NCBI RefSeq assembly: GCF_024360925.2
Contig: NZ_CP113517.1
Span: 1,302,001 to 1,366,000 of the forward strand
Direction: 5' to 3'
Length of the DNA stretch: 64,000 bases
Origin: Methylomonas rapida
Lineage (GTDB): Bacteria > Pseudomonadota > Gammaproteobacteria > Methylococcales > Methylomonadaceae
Shown: positions 8,986 to 18,299 of the stretch, one piece after another
Layout: every line of letters starts with the position of its first letter
Position numbering within the stretch: the first letter of the stretch is position 1
The notes under the pieces: model-generated
Told to the model about the DNA's origin: nothing
The model's input: the letters and a program-made list of their open reading frames with translations, nothing else
The model's database searches: none
Translations under genes and position numbers: made by a program

Positions 8986-9174
8986 ATGAATATCATTCAA
9001 TTAAAGTCTTTTCTACTAAAAGGAAATAAATGGCGGAAGGTAATATTCGGATTACCTGTTTTGGTAGCGATTTTCATGTTGTGGCTGGATCATTTTAAAA
9101 TAAAAGTTAGTTTTTCTAGATGTTTCGTTATTTTATTTTTATCTACTGAGGTGTTGCTATTTTATATATTTTAA
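8986..9174 (+). CDS. Small membrane protein, unknown
   Basis: 62 residues from ATG 8986 (a start at 8974 adds four). Two hydrophobic stretches (VIFGLPVLVAIFMLWL and FVILFLSTEVLLFYIF) suggest two membrane helices. No family was recognised. It lies 48 bases after the broken exported-protein gene on the same strand. Confidence 0.4.
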   Translation: MNIIQLKSFLLKGNKWRKVIFGLPVLVAIFMLWLDHFKIKVSFSRCFVILFLSTEVLLFYIF

Positions 9175-9181
9175 GAAAGAG

Positions 9182-9301
9182 GTATGACTAGCTCCATCAG
9201 AAACAAAATGCTGCCGGCAATATCTATCAGCTATATAAACTCCCCAAGGGTAATAGTTGAGAGTAATTACTACTTGTGGTATCTGATGGAGCTAGTCATA
9301 C
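9182..9301. repeat. 120-bp element with 19-bp perfect terminal inverted repeats
   Basis: GTATGACTAGCTCCATCAG (9182-9200) and its exact complement at 9283-9301 bound 82 bases of non-coding sequence. The size and ends fit a miniature inverted-repeat element, but no clear target duplication and no second copy were seen in the window. A structured RNA or a bidirectional terminator is the alternative. Confidence 0.6.
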
Positions 9302-9446
9302 GTCCTATTTCTAAATATTTATTCAAGTCAGTGAGGTCATAGATATTCATATATTGATAGAAATATAGTGATATTGTATTTTTATATAAAATACACATAA
9401 TTAATTAAGGATTAGAAGAAAACTATAAGCCTTTATCATCGCTAAT

Positions 9447-9575
9447 ATCAGTACATTTGATGCGTGTGTACTGGTTTTGGGAACTTGCAATCCAAGCACT
9501 TTCTTACCTCCAAGGGAAAACGTTACAACTTATTCTTTCGTCAAGTGGCGAATTGGTGGTAAAGGCCTTTTTTAA
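9447..9575 (+). pseudogene. hflC remnant
   Basis: About 130 bases closely resembling the interior of hflC at 13.97-14.10 kb: CAGTACATTTGATGCG, TTTCTTACCTCC and the stretch around TGGCGAATTGGTG all align. In the matching frame it reads ISTFDACVLVLG ... FLPPRENV ... SFVKWRIGGKGLF and then stops, against VSTFDARVLTLD ... FLTSEKKNV ... SFAKWRIGDVGLF in the intact gene. The rest of hflC is missing. This shows that a second hflC copy once stood next to the broken exported-protein gene. Confidence 0.75.
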
Positions 9576-9703
9576 TCAGAAATTCGGTTATTGATTTTAT
9601 GATAGGCGGCACGTACTTAATTTTCATACATCTATCAAGCATAAATATTCGGAAAGATAATCAGTTTCTGAACGATGCTGTTGAGCTGCAAGTTTAAAAA
9701 ATA

Positions 9704-11068
9704 ATGATAAATCGTGCCATTAATCCGGAAAAAATTAACTGTGTGTCGGCGGTCGTAGATGATAATGATAGCGTTATGTATCACATGAAAGATTGTAAAG
9801 GTCTAAATCAAAATAAATCAAATTGCTGCGATAAACATGACTCGACAGTATTAACTGTTGATGTTGCTCGGAAATTAATTGTGGATTATATCGATCCATT
9901 AGCTAGTACGGAGCAAGAGTACTTGCCTTTGCAACAATCCATTGATCGCGTGTTGGCTGAAGATATTATCTCTAAAATGAATGTTCCACCATATGATAAT
10001 TCTGCGATGGATGGGTTTGCCTTACACGCTGATGATATACCACTTAATGGGGCGGCCGTATTAAAGATAGTCGGATATAGTTTTGCCGGCCATCCATTTT
10101 TGGAGGTTTGTTCAAGGCAGGAGTGTATTTGCGTAATGACTGGCGCAGTGATTCCTGCGGGTTGCAACACCGTGATACCGAAAGAACATGTCGAATTTCT
10201 CGATGCAACGAGCATTAAAGTCGATAGTAGTGCGGGGCCAAAAGAAAATATCCGATTTGCCGGAGAAGATATTCGTTTGGGGCAAATCGTGTTGAAGCGA
10301 GGCCGACGGTTAACGGCGGCAGATTTAGGATTGTTAGCTTCCTTAGGCATCAATAATGTCGCAGTAATACGGCGCTTGCGAGTAGCTTTCTTTTCCACTG
10401 GTGATGAATTGCAGGTAGCTGGAGAAATCCTTCAGCCAGGACAAATTTATGACAGCAATCGATACACGCTGTTTGGAATGTTGAGCGGTCTTCATTGCGA
10501 AATAACTGATCTTGGTGTGGTTGGTGACGATCCCATGCATGTGCGCAATATATTGCAATTAGCCGCGATGAATCACGATGTCATTATCAGCAGCGGAGGA
10601 GTATCGGTCGGAGAAGCTGATTATGTACATCAAGTGTTGAATGAATTAGGTGACATTGTCTTTTGGAAAGTAGCGATTAAGCCAGGACGACCATTAATTT
10701 TTGGTAGTCTGCAACAAACCTTATTTTTTGGTTTGCCAGGAAATCCAGTAGCGGTGATGGTAAGTTTTTGCCAGTTTGTGCAACCGGCCCTACAGCGTTT
10801 TGGTGGTGAAATCTTTCGTCCACATTTAATGTTACGAGCAGTGACCAGTTCGCATTTAAATAAGAAGGCGGGGAGAACAGAGTATCAACGCGGCATCTTG
10901 AGTCAGGCAGCTGATGGTGAGTTGACAGTTTGCTCGACCGGTGAACAAGGGTCTGGAATTTTACTTTCCATGTCGCAAGCAAACTGCTTCATAGTCTTGA
11001 ACGCCAATCAAACGCGAGTCGAAGCTGGTTCAACGGTAATAGTGCAACCTTTTGACAATTGGTTCTGA
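9704..11068 (+). CDS. moeA: Molybdopterin molybdenumtransferase MoeA
   Basis: Inserts molybdate into adenylylated molybdopterin, the last step of Mo cofactor synthesis in the cytoplasm. 454 residues, about 45 more than usual; the extra part is N-terminal and Cys-rich (SNCCDKH) and conserved sequence starts near LTVDVARKLI. Clear MoeA motifs are PPYDNSAMDGFA, the FAGEDIR segment, FSTGDEL, the MoCF-binding loop IISSGGVSVGEADY, and FGLPGNPVAVMVSF. An internal start (ATG 9776 or 9785) is possible. The pathway's moaC-moaB gene at 1.1 kb is broken, so this organism probably has other copies elsewhere. Confidence 0.9.
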   Translation: MINRAINPEKINCVSAVVDDNDSVMYHMKDCKGLNQNKSNCCDKHDSTVLTVDVARKLIVDYIDPLASTEQEYLPLQQSIDRVLAEDIISKMNVPPYDNSAMDGFALHADDIPLNGAAVLKIVGYSFAGHPFLEVCSRQECICVMTGAVIPAGCNTVIPKEHVEFLDATSIKVDSSAGPKENIRFAGEDIRLGQIVLKRGRRLTAADLGLLASLGINNVAVIRRLRVAFFSTGDELQVAGEILQPGQIYDSNRYTLFGMLSGLHCEITDLGVVGDDPMHVRNILQLAAMNHDVIISSGGVSVGEADYVHQVLNELGDIVFWKVAIKPGRPLIFGSLQQTLFFGLPGNPVAVMVSFCQFVQPALQRFGGEIFRPHLMLRAVTSSHLNKKAGRTEYQRGILSQAADGELTVCSTGEQGSGILLSMSQANCFIVLNANQTRVEAGSTVIVQPFDNWF

Positions 11069-11337
11069 GGTTTGAATAAAAAAACTGTTAGTAAGTTAAA
11101 TGGTTACTCGGGTGTTCTCTGGTTAACAAAGCTTTAATCAGGGGGAATTACCCTACTAGGTGACTGATAATAACCAATAATTGATTGCAATGAATATTAA
11201 TAATGACCACATGAAGTTTATGCATTTAATAAACGTTCTCAAATTCAGTAAGGTTTTTCCAAAGTGTGGTGAAGTTACGTGAACGGCGATCAACGATAAC
11301 ACACAATCCATTCTAATCCGAGTTTAGTGAGTCAGCC

Positions 11338-12600
11338 ATGGTATTACGCTATTTTCATCCAATAAGTGTTGTCACAAAACGCTCTGATCCAACCCCTAAA
11401 AAGTCATTCGTTGATTTATCTAATCAGCCTCTTGACGCACAAGTTGGATCTAAGATATCTGGCCAGAAACCAACCTTAGCTACACAAGACTTGGCTTTGG
11501 AAATGGAGAGGGCAAGAATAGAACTTCTATGCTTACTTATAGAAAATCCTATTGCCTATGGATATTTGATTGATCAACTTTCGGACAGCAAAGGTGAAGG
11601 TGCCTGTTATTCATTCGACATCAGCGATAAAACCGTTGACGAGGAGATTGTTCAACATAACGATTTTGTAAAATCCCAATCCACATCGAATTTCCCCTTA
11701 AAAAGCAAAAATCAGATTTTTGTTGGTAGCGGTTCGAAATCAGTTCGTCCGGAAGATGTACATTTTTTTCCTGCATTTTTGATTCGGATTGCCGACCGAA
11801 CTTTACATACAGTTCCCAACGACTTTACCCATAAAGTTGAGTTGGCAGCTTCTCGCCGTCATTTACAAGACATCCGGCAAAGAATGATAGCCGCCAATAC
11901 CGGTCTTGTGGCTTTTCTTGCGCATAAATACAAAACCAGCGCCTTAAGTTTTGACGATTTAATGCAGGAGGGCATCATCGGTTTGATCAGGGCCGTGGAT
12001 AGATTCGACCCAAATCGCGGGATACGCTTTTCCACCTATGCGGTGTTCTGGATCAAACAAGCCATTTCCCGCTTGATAGTCAAACAGGAAAAAGTGGTTT
12101 GCCTTCCGATTGCGATGGCCGAAAAAGCCTCAGTGGTGTTCGAGGCAATGAGAAATTGCTATCTCGAACACCAGCGTTGGCCGAGTCTAGTCGAACTCCA
12201 AGCCCGCTGCGAACTATCGCTGGAAGAGATTAAAACCATCAGTAGCTACTATCAGGCTACCCATTCCCTGGATGAATCGCTATCCGGTGATAAAGACGAT
12301 CAAACACTGCTGTCCGGCCTTATACAGCATCAGTTTCCCCAGCCATTGGACGAACTCGTCGACCAACATCTTAGCCTCTACCTTGGCAAAATCATTGCCA
12401 GCCTTCCCGAGAAGGAAGCAGCGATTTTGACTATGCGCTTTGGTCTAAAAAATCACACCGAGATGACACTACAAGCCGTCGCCGAACAATTGCACGTCAC
12501 CCGCGAGCGGGTTCGGCAAATACAGAATAAAGCCTTAAAAAAACTAAAACAAAACTTCGGTTATGACCTGATGCCGTTTCTAGAGCCTAACGATGGCTGA
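11338..12600 (+). CDS. Sigma-70 family RNA polymerase sigma factor
   Basis: 420 residues. The first roughly 170 have no recognised domain. Region 2 (LSFDDLMQEGIIGLIRAVDRFDPNRGIRFSTYAVFWIKQAISRLI), region 3 and region 4 (LQAVAEQLHVTRERVRQIQNKALKKLKQ, a helix-turn-helix for the -35 box) follow. It resembles the RpoD/RpoS class, not the ECF class. Its end reaches 12600 and hflK starts at 12638, so it probably heads the transcript of the hflK-hflC-ftsH locus and may direct it. Target regulon unknown. Confidence 0.85.
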   Translation: MVLRYFHPISVVTKRSDPTPKKSFVDLSNQPLDAQVGSKISGQKPTLATQDLALEMERARIELLCLLIENPIAYGYLIDQLSDSKGEGACYSFDISDKTVDEEIVQHNDFVKSQSTSNFPLKSKNQIFVGSGSKSVRPEDVHFFPAFLIRIADRTLHTVPNDFTHKVELAASRRHLQDIRQRMIAANTGLVAFLAHKYKTSALSFDDLMQEGIIGLIRAVDRFDPNRGIRFSTYAVFWIKQAISRLIVKQEKVVCLPIAMAEKASVVFEAMRNCYLEHQRWPSLVELQARCELSLEEIKTISSYYQATHSLDESLSGDKDDQTLLSGLIQHQFPQPLDELVDQHLSLYLGKIIASLPEKEAAILTMRFGLKNHTEMTLQAVAEQLHVTRERVRQIQNKALKKLKQNFGYDLMPFLEPNDG

Positions 12601-12637
12601 AAAAACAGGTAAACCAACGATAACAAGAGGAGCGACC

Positions 12638-13801
12638 ATGTCGTCAGAAAAACACAATACCAGTAAACCGACACCACCGCCCAACTGGAAAGTCGAGGCA
12701 GACAAAGTCTGGCAACAAGTCAGTCAACGCGGCGCCGATTTTTATCGCGACCACAAACACATGTTATCGCTGCCGAAAATCGGCGCAGTACTGGGCGGTA
12801 CGCTGGTGCTGGCCTGGCTGGCTAGCGGCGTGTATATCGTCGACCAAGGCAACCGTGGCGTGGTCAGCCGTTTCGGCGCCTACAGCGAGACCACCCAACC
12901 CGGTCCGCACTGGCATCTGCCGTTGCCGATCGAGGCCGTCAAGATCGTCAACGTCGAGCAACAGCGCTTCATCGAAGTCGGCTACCGCGATTCCGGCCGC
13001 TTCGCCAAATCGGCCAGCATCGCCCAGGAATCCTTGATGCTGACCCGCGACGAAAACATTATAAATGTGCGCCTGGCGGTACAGTACCAGATCAACAACG
13101 CCAAGGACTATCTGTTCAACGTCAAGGACCATGAAGCCACCTTGAAACAACTGACCGAAAGCGTGGAACGGGCGGTGATCGGCCGCAACGACATGGACTT
13201 TATCCTCACCGAAGGCCGTAGCGAAATCGTCGCCGAGATCAAGCGCGAGATTCAGGTGGCGATGGATGACTATCAAGCCGGTATTACCCTCGCCAGCGTC
13301 AATCTGCAGGATGCCCAGCCGCCCGAAGAAGTGCAAGGCGCCTTCGAGGATGCGATCCGCGCCCGCGAGGACAAGCAGCGTCTGATCAACGAAGCTCAGG
13401 CTTACGCCAACGAAATCATCCCCAAGGCCCGCGGCGCCTCCGCCCGGCTGTTGCAGGAAGCCGAAGCCTATGAGGCGGAAAAAGTCGCCAAGGCCAAGGG
13501 CGAAACCGAGCGTTTCGACCAGCTGCTGGTGGAATACGAGAAAAGCCCGGCCATCACCCGCAAACGCTTGTACCTGGAAGCCAAGGAAAAGCTCTACAGC
13601 GGCAGCAACAAAATCATGATCGAAGCGGAACGCAACGCGCCACAGTTTTATATGCCGTTGCAATCGGCCCCAATCCATCGTGCCACAGCGAAAACGGTCC
13701 AAGCTTCCGAGATCAACAACGACAGCATCGCTAACGACAAAGGCACGTCTCATAAAGCTGCTGCTAGCACTGAATTACGCCCCAGCCGGAGTAGACCATG
13801 A
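12638..13801 (+). CDS. hflK: HflK-like SPFH/prohibitin-domain protein
   Basis: Membrane partner of HflC that forms a cage around FtsH and limits its access to membrane substrates. ATG 12638 has AGAGGAGCG before it; the longer frame from 12593 has no ribosome site. One membrane helix (about 45-68, GAVLGGTLVLAWLASGVYIV) is followed by the SPFH domain starting VDQGNRGVVSRFG, then a charged coiled coil (KARGASARLLQEAEAYEAEKVAKAKGETERF). The C-terminus is longer and polar. Stop overlaps the hflC start as ATGA. Confidence 0.88.
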   Translation: MSSEKHNTSKPTPPPNWKVEADKVWQQVSQRGADFYRDHKHMLSLPKIGAVLGGTLVLAWLASGVYIVDQGNRGVVSRFGAYSETTQPGPHWHLPLPIEAVKIVNVEQQRFIEVGYRDSGRFAKSASIAQESLMLTRDENIINVRLAVQYQINNAKDYLFNVKDHEATLKQLTESVERAVIGRNDMDFILTEGRSEIVAEIKREIQVAMDDYQAGITLASVNLQDAQPPEEVQGAFEDAIRAREDKQRLINEAQAYANEIIPKARGASARLLQEAEAYEAEKVAKAKGETERFDQLLVEYEKSPAITRKRLYLEAKEKLYSGSNKIMIEAERNAPQFYMPLQSAPIHRATAKTVQASEINNDSIANDKGTSHKAAASTELRPSRSRP

Positions 13802-14661
13802 ACAGCAAAACCATAACGCTATTGCCGGCCGGTTTAACCCTTCTGATGCTGGCTTACCTGTCGGTTTTTCATGTCAGCCAACATGAAAAAGCCATCCTGT
13901 TTCGTCTCGGTGAAATGGTCGACTTTGACTTTAAACCAGGACTCCACTTTAAGACCCCCATCATCAATAACGTCAGTACATTTGATGCGCGTGTACTGAC
14001 CTTGGACACCAAGTCCGAGCGTTTTCTTACCTCCGAAAAGAAGAACGTTATAGTAGATTCGTTCGCCAAATGGCGGATCGGTGATGTGGGTCTTTTTTAT
14101 ACCACGGTTGGAGGCGATGAATATCAAGCCAATCTGCGTCTCGAACAAGTCCTTAAAGATGCCATGCGCGGCGAGTTCGGCCTCCGTACCATCAAGCAGC
14201 TGATCTCCGAAGACCGCACCGAACTGCGGCAAACCCTGCTCACTAAGCTGACGCCGGTAGCCGGTAAATTCGGCATCGAGCTGATCGATATCCGTATCAA
14301 ACGCATTGATCTGCCGCCGGAAGTCAGCAGTTCGGTTTACCAACGAATGCGCGCCGAGCGCGAACGGGTCGCGCGGGAATTCCGCTCGCAAGGCTCGGAA
14401 AGCGCCGAATCGATCAGCGCCGAAGCTGACAAGCAGCGGCAAGTGCTGTTGGCGAACGCCCAGCGCGATGCAGAGAATATCCGAGGCCGTGGTGACGCTC
14501 AATCGGCGGATATTTACGCCAAAAGCTTCGGTAAAAATCCCGAGTTTTATGCCTTTTACCGTAGCCTGCAGGCTTATCAGACAGCGTTCGAGAAAACCGA
14601 CGACACCTTGGTGTTGAAGCCCGATTCTGACTTTTTCAGATATTTCAATAATGAAAAATAG
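13798..14661 (+). CDS. hflC: HflC-like SPFH/prohibitin-domain protein
   Basis: 287 residues with an N-terminal membrane helix (about 8-25), the SPFH domain (VSQHEKAILFRLGEMVDFDFKPGLHFKTP) and the typical HflC end region (YAKSFGKNPEFYAFYRSLQAYQ). It overlaps hflK by 4 bases and lies 97 bases before ftsH. A degraded second copy of part of this gene lies at 9.45 kb. The clustering with its own ftsH and a sigma factor differs from the usual hfq-hflX-hflKC setting, so this is likely an additional, specialised set. Confidence 0.88.
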   Translation: MNSKTITLLPAGLTLLMLAYLSVFHVSQHEKAILFRLGEMVDFDFKPGLHFKTPIINNVSTFDARVLTLDTKSERFLTSEKKNVIVDSFAKWRIGDVGLFYTTVGGDEYQANLRLEQVLKDAMRGEFGLRTIKQLISEDRTELRQTLLTKLTPVAGKFGIELIDIRIKRIDLPPEVSSSVYQRMRAERERVAREFRSQGSESAESISAEADKQRQVLLANAQRDAENIRGRGDAQSADIYAKSFGKNPEFYAFYRSLQAYQTAFEKTDDTLVLKPDSDFFRYFNNEK

Positions 14662-14671
14662 GGGCAAGGCG

Positions 14672-14731
14672 AAAGGTACAAGGTTCAAACGCCCATAGCG
14701 TTAGCTCGACTTTTTGAACCTTGACCTTTGG
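14672..14731 (+). promoter_or_regulatory. Hairpin between hflC and ftsH
   Basis: CAAGGTTCAAA (14679-14689) pairs with TTTGAACCTTG (14713-14723). The pairing extends outward through AAAGGT/ACCTTT with one bulged base, giving about 17 pairs and a 23-base loop. A second GATCTTGAACC follows. No T-run is present, so mRNA processing or differential expression within the operon is more likely than termination (inference). Confidence 0.5.
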
Positions 14732-14758
14732 ATCTTGAACCTAATGCGGAGCATCCAC

Positions 14759-16660
14759 ATGAAAAAACTCTTAATTTTTTCGACGATCATCATCGCCATC
14801 GGTCTGATCGTTTATTCGATTTTTAGCCGCAATCTGCCGGATTACGATCCGCATTATGATATCTCCTATTCGGATTTTATAGAGGATGTGCGAGGTAAAG
14901 CAGTTACGGAAGTGACCATTAATGGCAATTATGTCGACGGCCACCGTCAGAACGGCACTCGTTTTACTACCTACAACCCAAACGACATGCGGATGATCGA
15001 TGAGTTGCTGGAGTACGGCGTCAAAATCAAAGTAGAAAAGCCGCCCGTGCAGTCCACCTTCATGAGTATCTTAATCTCCTGGGCACCTATGTTGCTGTTA
15101 ATTGCCGTGACCATTTACTTCATGCGTAAACAGCAAATGGGTAGCGCCGGCGGCGCCAACAGTTTCGGCAAAAGCCGCGCAAAACTGATGGCAGAAGACC
15201 AGGTAAAAGTCCGTTTCAAGGATGTGGCCGGCGTCGAGGAAGCCAAGGAGGATGTCGTGGAGATGGTCGATTTTTTGAAAGACCCCAGCAAATACGAAGT
15301 ACTTGGGGGGAAGATTCCGCGCGGCGTACTGATGGTCGGTCCTCCTGGCACTGGCAAAACCTTGCTGGCCAGGGCCATCGCCGGGGAAGCCGGAGTACCA
15401 TTCTTCTCCATCTCAGGTTCCGACTTCGTAGAAATGTTCGTCGGCGTCGGCGCCTCCAGAGTGAGGGATATGTTTGAGCAGGCCAAGAAACGTGCACCCT
15501 GCATCATCTTCATCGACGAAATTGACGCCGTCGGCCGCCAGCGTGGCGCCGGCAACATGGGGGGCAACGACGAACGCGAACAAACCCTCAATCAATTGCT
15601 GGTGGAGATGGATGGCTTCAGCGGCAATGAAGGCATCATCGTCATCGCCGCCACCAACCGCGCCGATGTCCTCGACAAGGCGTTGCTGAGGCCGGGACGT
15701 TTCGACCGCCAAGTGCAGGTAGGCCTGCCCGACATAAATGGTAGAGAGCAAATCCTTAAGGTCCATGCTGACAAGGTTCCCCTGGCCGACGACGTCAACA
15801 TCAACGATCTGGCCCGCGGCACCCCCGGCTTCACCGGCGCCGAGCTGGCCAACCTGATCAATGAAGGCGCGCTGTTCGCCGCTCGCAACAACCAGCGGGC
15901 GGTGACCATGAACGACCTCGACAAGGCCCGCGACAAGATGATCATGGGCGTCGAGAAGCGCACTATGGTGATGGGCCGCGAAGAGCTGTTAATGACCGCC
16001 TATCATGAAGCAGGCCACGCCATCGTCGGCCGCATCGTTCCCGAGCATGACCCGGTCTACAAAGTCAGCATCATGCCGCGCGGCGGTGCCCTAGGCATCA
16101 CCATGTTCCTGCCGGAACGCGACCAGTACAGTTCCAGCAAGGACAAGCTGGAAGGCCAGATCTCCAGCCTGTTCGGCGGCCGGGTCGCGGAAGCCTTGAT
16201 TTACGGCAAGAACAAAGTGACCACCGGCGCCTCCAACGACATCCAAAGAGCCACGCAACTGGCCCGGAATATGGTCACCAAATGGGGGTTGTCAGACCGT
16301 CTTGGGCCTATGGATTACGGCGACAGCGAAGGTGGTTACGTGGGAGCACAAGCCAAGCCGATGTCCGAGCAGATGGCACAGATCATCGACGATGAAATCC
16401 GGCTGATGGTGGACAGCAACTACCTCCGCGCCGAAACCATCCTCAAAGAGCATATCGAGATCCTTCACAACATGGCGCATGCGCTTCTGGATTGGGAAAC
16501 CATCGACAAATTTCAAATTGATGAATTGATGCAGGGAAAAATCCTTGCCCCCCCAACATCTGAAATTCGTGAATCGAGCATTGATGAAAACAAAATAAAA
16601 CAGAATCGAGAAGAAATTGAAAACGACAAATTAGATCAAAATATATTTGCGTTATCTTGA
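14759..16660 (+). CDS. ftsH: ATP-dependent zinc metalloprotease FtsH
   Basis: Membrane-bound AAA+ protease that degrades misfolded membrane proteins and some regulators. 633 residues from ATG 14759 (MKKLLIF, preceded by GGAG). Two N-terminal membrane helices (about 4-22 and 101-122) flank a periplasmic part. Walker A GPPGTGKT at about 194-201, Walker B IIFIDEID, the second region of homology with RPGRFDRQ, and zinc site HEAGH at about 415-419. The C-terminal tail is short and charged. Third gene of the hflK-hflC-ftsH set. Confidence 0.93.
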   Translation: MKKLLIFSTIIIAIGLIVYSIFSRNLPDYDPHYDISYSDFIEDVRGKAVTEVTINGNYVDGHRQNGTRFTTYNPNDMRMIDELLEYGVKIKVEKPPVQSTFMSILISWAPMLLLIAVTIYFMRKQQMGSAGGANSFGKSRAKLMAEDQVKVRFKDVAGVEEAKEDVVEMVDFLKDPSKYEVLGGKIPRGVLMVGPPGTGKTLLARAIAGEAGVPFFSISGSDFVEMFVGVGASRVRDMFEQAKKRAPCIIFIDEIDAVGRQRGAGNMGGNDEREQTLNQLLVEMDGFSGNEGIIVIAATNRADVLDKALLRPGRFDRQVQVGLPDINGREQILKVHADKVPLADDVNINDLARGTPGFTGAELANLINEGALFAARNNQRAVTMNDLDKARDKMIMGVEKRTMVMGREELLMTAYHEAGHAIVGRIVPEHDPVYKVSIMPRGGALGITMFLPERDQYSSSKDKLEGQISSLFGGRVAEALIYGKNKVTTGASNDIQRATQLARNMVTKWGLSDRLGPMDYGDSEGGYVGAQAKPMSEQMAQIIDDEIRLMVDSNYLRAETILKEHIEILHNMAHALLDWETIDKFQIDELMQGKILAPPTSEIRESSIDENKIKQNREEIENDKLDQNIFALS

Positions 16661-16904
16661 GTCTAATTTTAATTAGATAATTTTTGGCAAAAACCAATTT
16701 TATAAACTTCATCCCCTACATATCCTTGGTAGTTATTTATATTGATGAAAGTTTACCCTGGTTTATTTCTTTGCTATTGATTATCCCATATGGGGTATGA
16801 GTTATTCGGCTCCATAAATAACAGTGACTAACTATTAGGAGAAGGTCTATGAAAAAAACACAAATATTTAGAAATAGTTTCCTTGGATTTCTGGGGATGA
16901 TTTT

Positions 16905-18299
16905 GGCTCTTCCGTATTTCGCGGAGTAGCCCCGACATATAGGGTTATGCATAACCGAACAACCGTCTCCCTTCGATATCAAGCCAGATATGCTGAAACA
17001 GGCGGACGGTATTGTAAATGCCAAAGCAGCGTCGTTTGATGCTTTTGATTTTGTTGTTAAGCCCTTCAACAAAGCCACTGGTTTCCCGGCGAATGAAATA
17101 GTTGGTGATTTCATTTCGCCAGTTTTGATAGGTTTTGACAAACGCATCAAAGCCCTTCAACTTCAAGACTTTGATATGCTCCATCCAGCGATCCAAGGCT
17201 TTTTCGGCCTCAGCCTTATTGAGTCGGCGCTCAAAAATACCCGTCAAAAGCTCCCGTTGGATATAGACTTCTCGCAAAATGGGGGCTTGCTGGAATAGAA
17301 AAAGCAAAACGGTTTGCTGATCGGCAGAGAGTTCCATCCAGCGCTTCCGAAAAGCCCACATCGCGCCTTTCAGCTTGGCATAATCCTCGGCAGACAGGGT
17401 ATTCTTGAGTTTTTTCATTTCCGCCTTGCGGACCTGGTCGGCGCCGTCTCGATAATGCTTGGCGACATGGAAGCGATCAACCACCACCTCGACGCCGGGC
17501 AATGTCTCATAGACGGCGTTGCGATACCCTTCATACATGTCCACGCAGACGCGTTGTAACGCGTGTTGCTGTGCCTCGGGAATATTCTGCAAAAAGGCTT
17601 TAACCGTTTCTTTTTTGCGGTCGGGCAGCACCGCCAGAATCCGCTTATGGTCCTCGGTATCGATAGCCGACACGATGACCACAAAATCTTGATGCCCTTT
17701 TTTCAAAGCGATTTCATCCAGTCCCAGCAAGCGAATGCCTTGGATGGCAGACCAATCAACTTGTTGGGCCACGTGCCGATTGATAATCCCTTCCGCCGCT
17801 TCGGCGCTGATGCCGTGCTTCACGTCCATGTCGGTCACGCTGCTGTTGATCAATTCACGCAATATCCACTGCTCATACGCTTTGGTATGGGGGCTTTTCC
17901 AGTTATACCAGCCACATTGTTGCGTGGTCGTCGGACCTTTGGGGCAGTCAGGGCATCGATAGCGCTTGGGGGTTAGCTTGATCCAAACCGGCCGATCGAA
18001 AATCGACAAATGACGCAAGGTGATTTCTCTGCCATAGCCATAAAACTTATCGATCCTCTGGCCGCATTGATGGCAGGTTGCACTGGTTAACGTACTACTG
18101 ACCGTGATGATGAACTCGCCTTTGGCGGTGGTTTCAACTTTTTCGATACAAACATCAGGTATATCCAGCGGTATTTGAAGTAGCGACTGTGTCATCACGA
18201 TACTCCAGCGTTAAATTGTCGACCTTAGCAAAACTCACTGTGGCAGGCAAAGACTATAGCACTACATGTAGTGGTTTCTCCGCAAAATACGGAAGAGCC
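16905..18299 (-). mobile_element. ISL3-family insertion sequence, copy 2 (1395 bp)
   Basis: Same length, ends and transposase as copies 1 and 3, in reverse orientation. It is flanked by the 8-bp duplication ATGATTTT (16897-16904 and 18300-18307) and inserted in the signal-peptide region of the exported-protein gene. Confidence 0.95.
16945..18198 (-). CDS. ISL3-family transposase (copy 2)
   Basis: 417 residues, identical in sequence to the transposase at 6359-7612, with zinc-finger N-terminus and DDE_Tnp_ISL3 domain. Intact. Confidence 0.95.
   Translation of the reverse strand: MMTQSLLQIPLDIPDVCIEKVETTAKGEFIITVSSTLTSATCHQCGQRIDKFYGYGREITLRHLSIFDRPVWIKLTPKRYRCPDCPKGPTTTQQCGWYNWKSPHTKAYEQWILRELINSSVTDMDVKHGISAEAAEGIINRHVAQQVDWSAIQGIRLLGLDEIALKKGHQDFVVIVSAIDTEDHKRILAVLPDRKKETVKAFLQNIPEAQQHALQRVCVDMYEGYRNAVYETLPGVEVVVDRFHVAKHYRDGADQVRKAEMKKLKNTLSAEDYAKLKGAMWAFRKRWMELSADQQTVLLFLFQQAPILREVYIQRELLTGIFERRLNKAEAEKALDRWMEHIKVLKLKGFDAFVKTYQNWRNEITNYFIRRETSGFVEGLNNKIKSIKRRCFGIYNTVRLFQHIWLDIEGRRLFGYA

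Noticed and set aside
12764..13753. 329-codon frame on the minus strand inside hflK
   Set aside because: Shadow of a GC-biased coding strand; no family resemblance and fully within a clear SPFH gene. The same applies to 13834-14688 in hflC.
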